Shown here: positions 5,861 to 5,969 of the stretch, in pieces | Numbering within the stretch: the stretch's first letter is position 1 | Layout of the letters: the number at the start of each line of letters is the position of its first letter | NCBI GenBank assembly: GCA_002373325.1 | Contig: DFKI01000076.1 | Coordinates: 1 to 5,969, forward strand | Direction of reading: 5' to 3' | DNA: 5,969 nt | From: Treponema sp. UBA3649 | GTDB lineage: Bacteria > Spirochaetota > Spirochaetia > Treponematales > Treponemataceae | Position numbers and translations under genes: made by a program | The notes under the pieces: generated by a model | What the model saw: only the letters and a program-made list of their open reading frames with translations | The model's database searches: none | What the model was told of the DNA's origin: nothing

Positions 5861-5926
5861 TTTCTATATAATTGAGTGTGAAACTGATTTTGCGTAAACA
5901 ACCAGAGAAAAATCGGAGCGAGCGGC

Positions 5927-5969
5927 ATGAAAAAAATTGCAATCCTATTAACTACTATACTTTTGACGG
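5927..5969 (+). CDS. Start of a probable exported protein (3' truncated)
   Basis: Only 14 codons are visible (MKKIAILLTTILLT). A basic start followed by a hydrophobic run is typical of a signal peptide, either secretory or lipoprotein; the cleavage region lies outside the window. GGAG at 5915-5918 is 8 bases before the ATG, and a strong promoter lies upstream, so the start is well supported. The function cannot be told. Confidence 0.7.
   Translation, partial: MKKIAILLTTILLT

Overview
The window most likely comes from a host-associated spirochaete close to Treponema. This is an inference from gene content: a lipoprotein with a relaxed spirochaete-type lipobox joins Listeria-Bacteroides (Flg_new) repeats to a formylglycine-generating-enzyme-like (SUMF1) domain, next to a LysM/M23-type envelope protein and short dispersed palindromes. 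No rRNA or other phylogenetic marker is present, so the genus is tentative. All supported genes are on the + strand.

Layout. (1) 1-1122: the 3' part of a MalK/UgpC/MsmX-type sugar ABC transporter ATPase, cut inside Walker A by the window edge. (2) 1123-1393: a spacer with an 11-bp stem-loop, an AT-rich 12-bp palindrome and a probable sigma70-type promoter. (3) 1394-3262: a 622-residue lipoprotein with three Flg_new repeats, an acidic linker and a C-terminal SUMF1/C-type-lectin-like domain without the catalytic cysteine pair. (4) 3263-3440: a spacer with a terminator-like hairpin that also belongs to a repeat family seen further on. (5) 3441-4358 and 4370-5374: a two-gene unit, 11 bp apart, of a secreted double-LysM protein with a degenerate M23 domain and a family 2 glycosyltransferase. 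(6) 5375-5926: a 552-bp gene-free stretch with a mosaic of 20-21-bp tandem repeats and two copies of a composite palindromic element, one interrupted by 19 bp, then a good extended -10 promoter. (7) 5927-5969: the first 14 codons of another probably exported protein.

The genes do not form one pathway. The ATPase energises sugar uptake. The other three full genes concern the envelope: a surface-anchored binding lipoprotein, a probable peptidoglycan-binding regulator of wall hydrolysis, and a sugar transferase.

The points most worth following are the C-terminus of the lipoprotein, which resembles the variable region of diversity-generating-retroelement targets such as T. denticola TvpA (no reverse transcriptase or template repeat is in this window), the loss of catalytic residues in both the SUMF1 and M23 domains, and the palindromic and tandem repeat mosaic after the glycosyltransferase. 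None of these is proven to be a new system from sequence alone.
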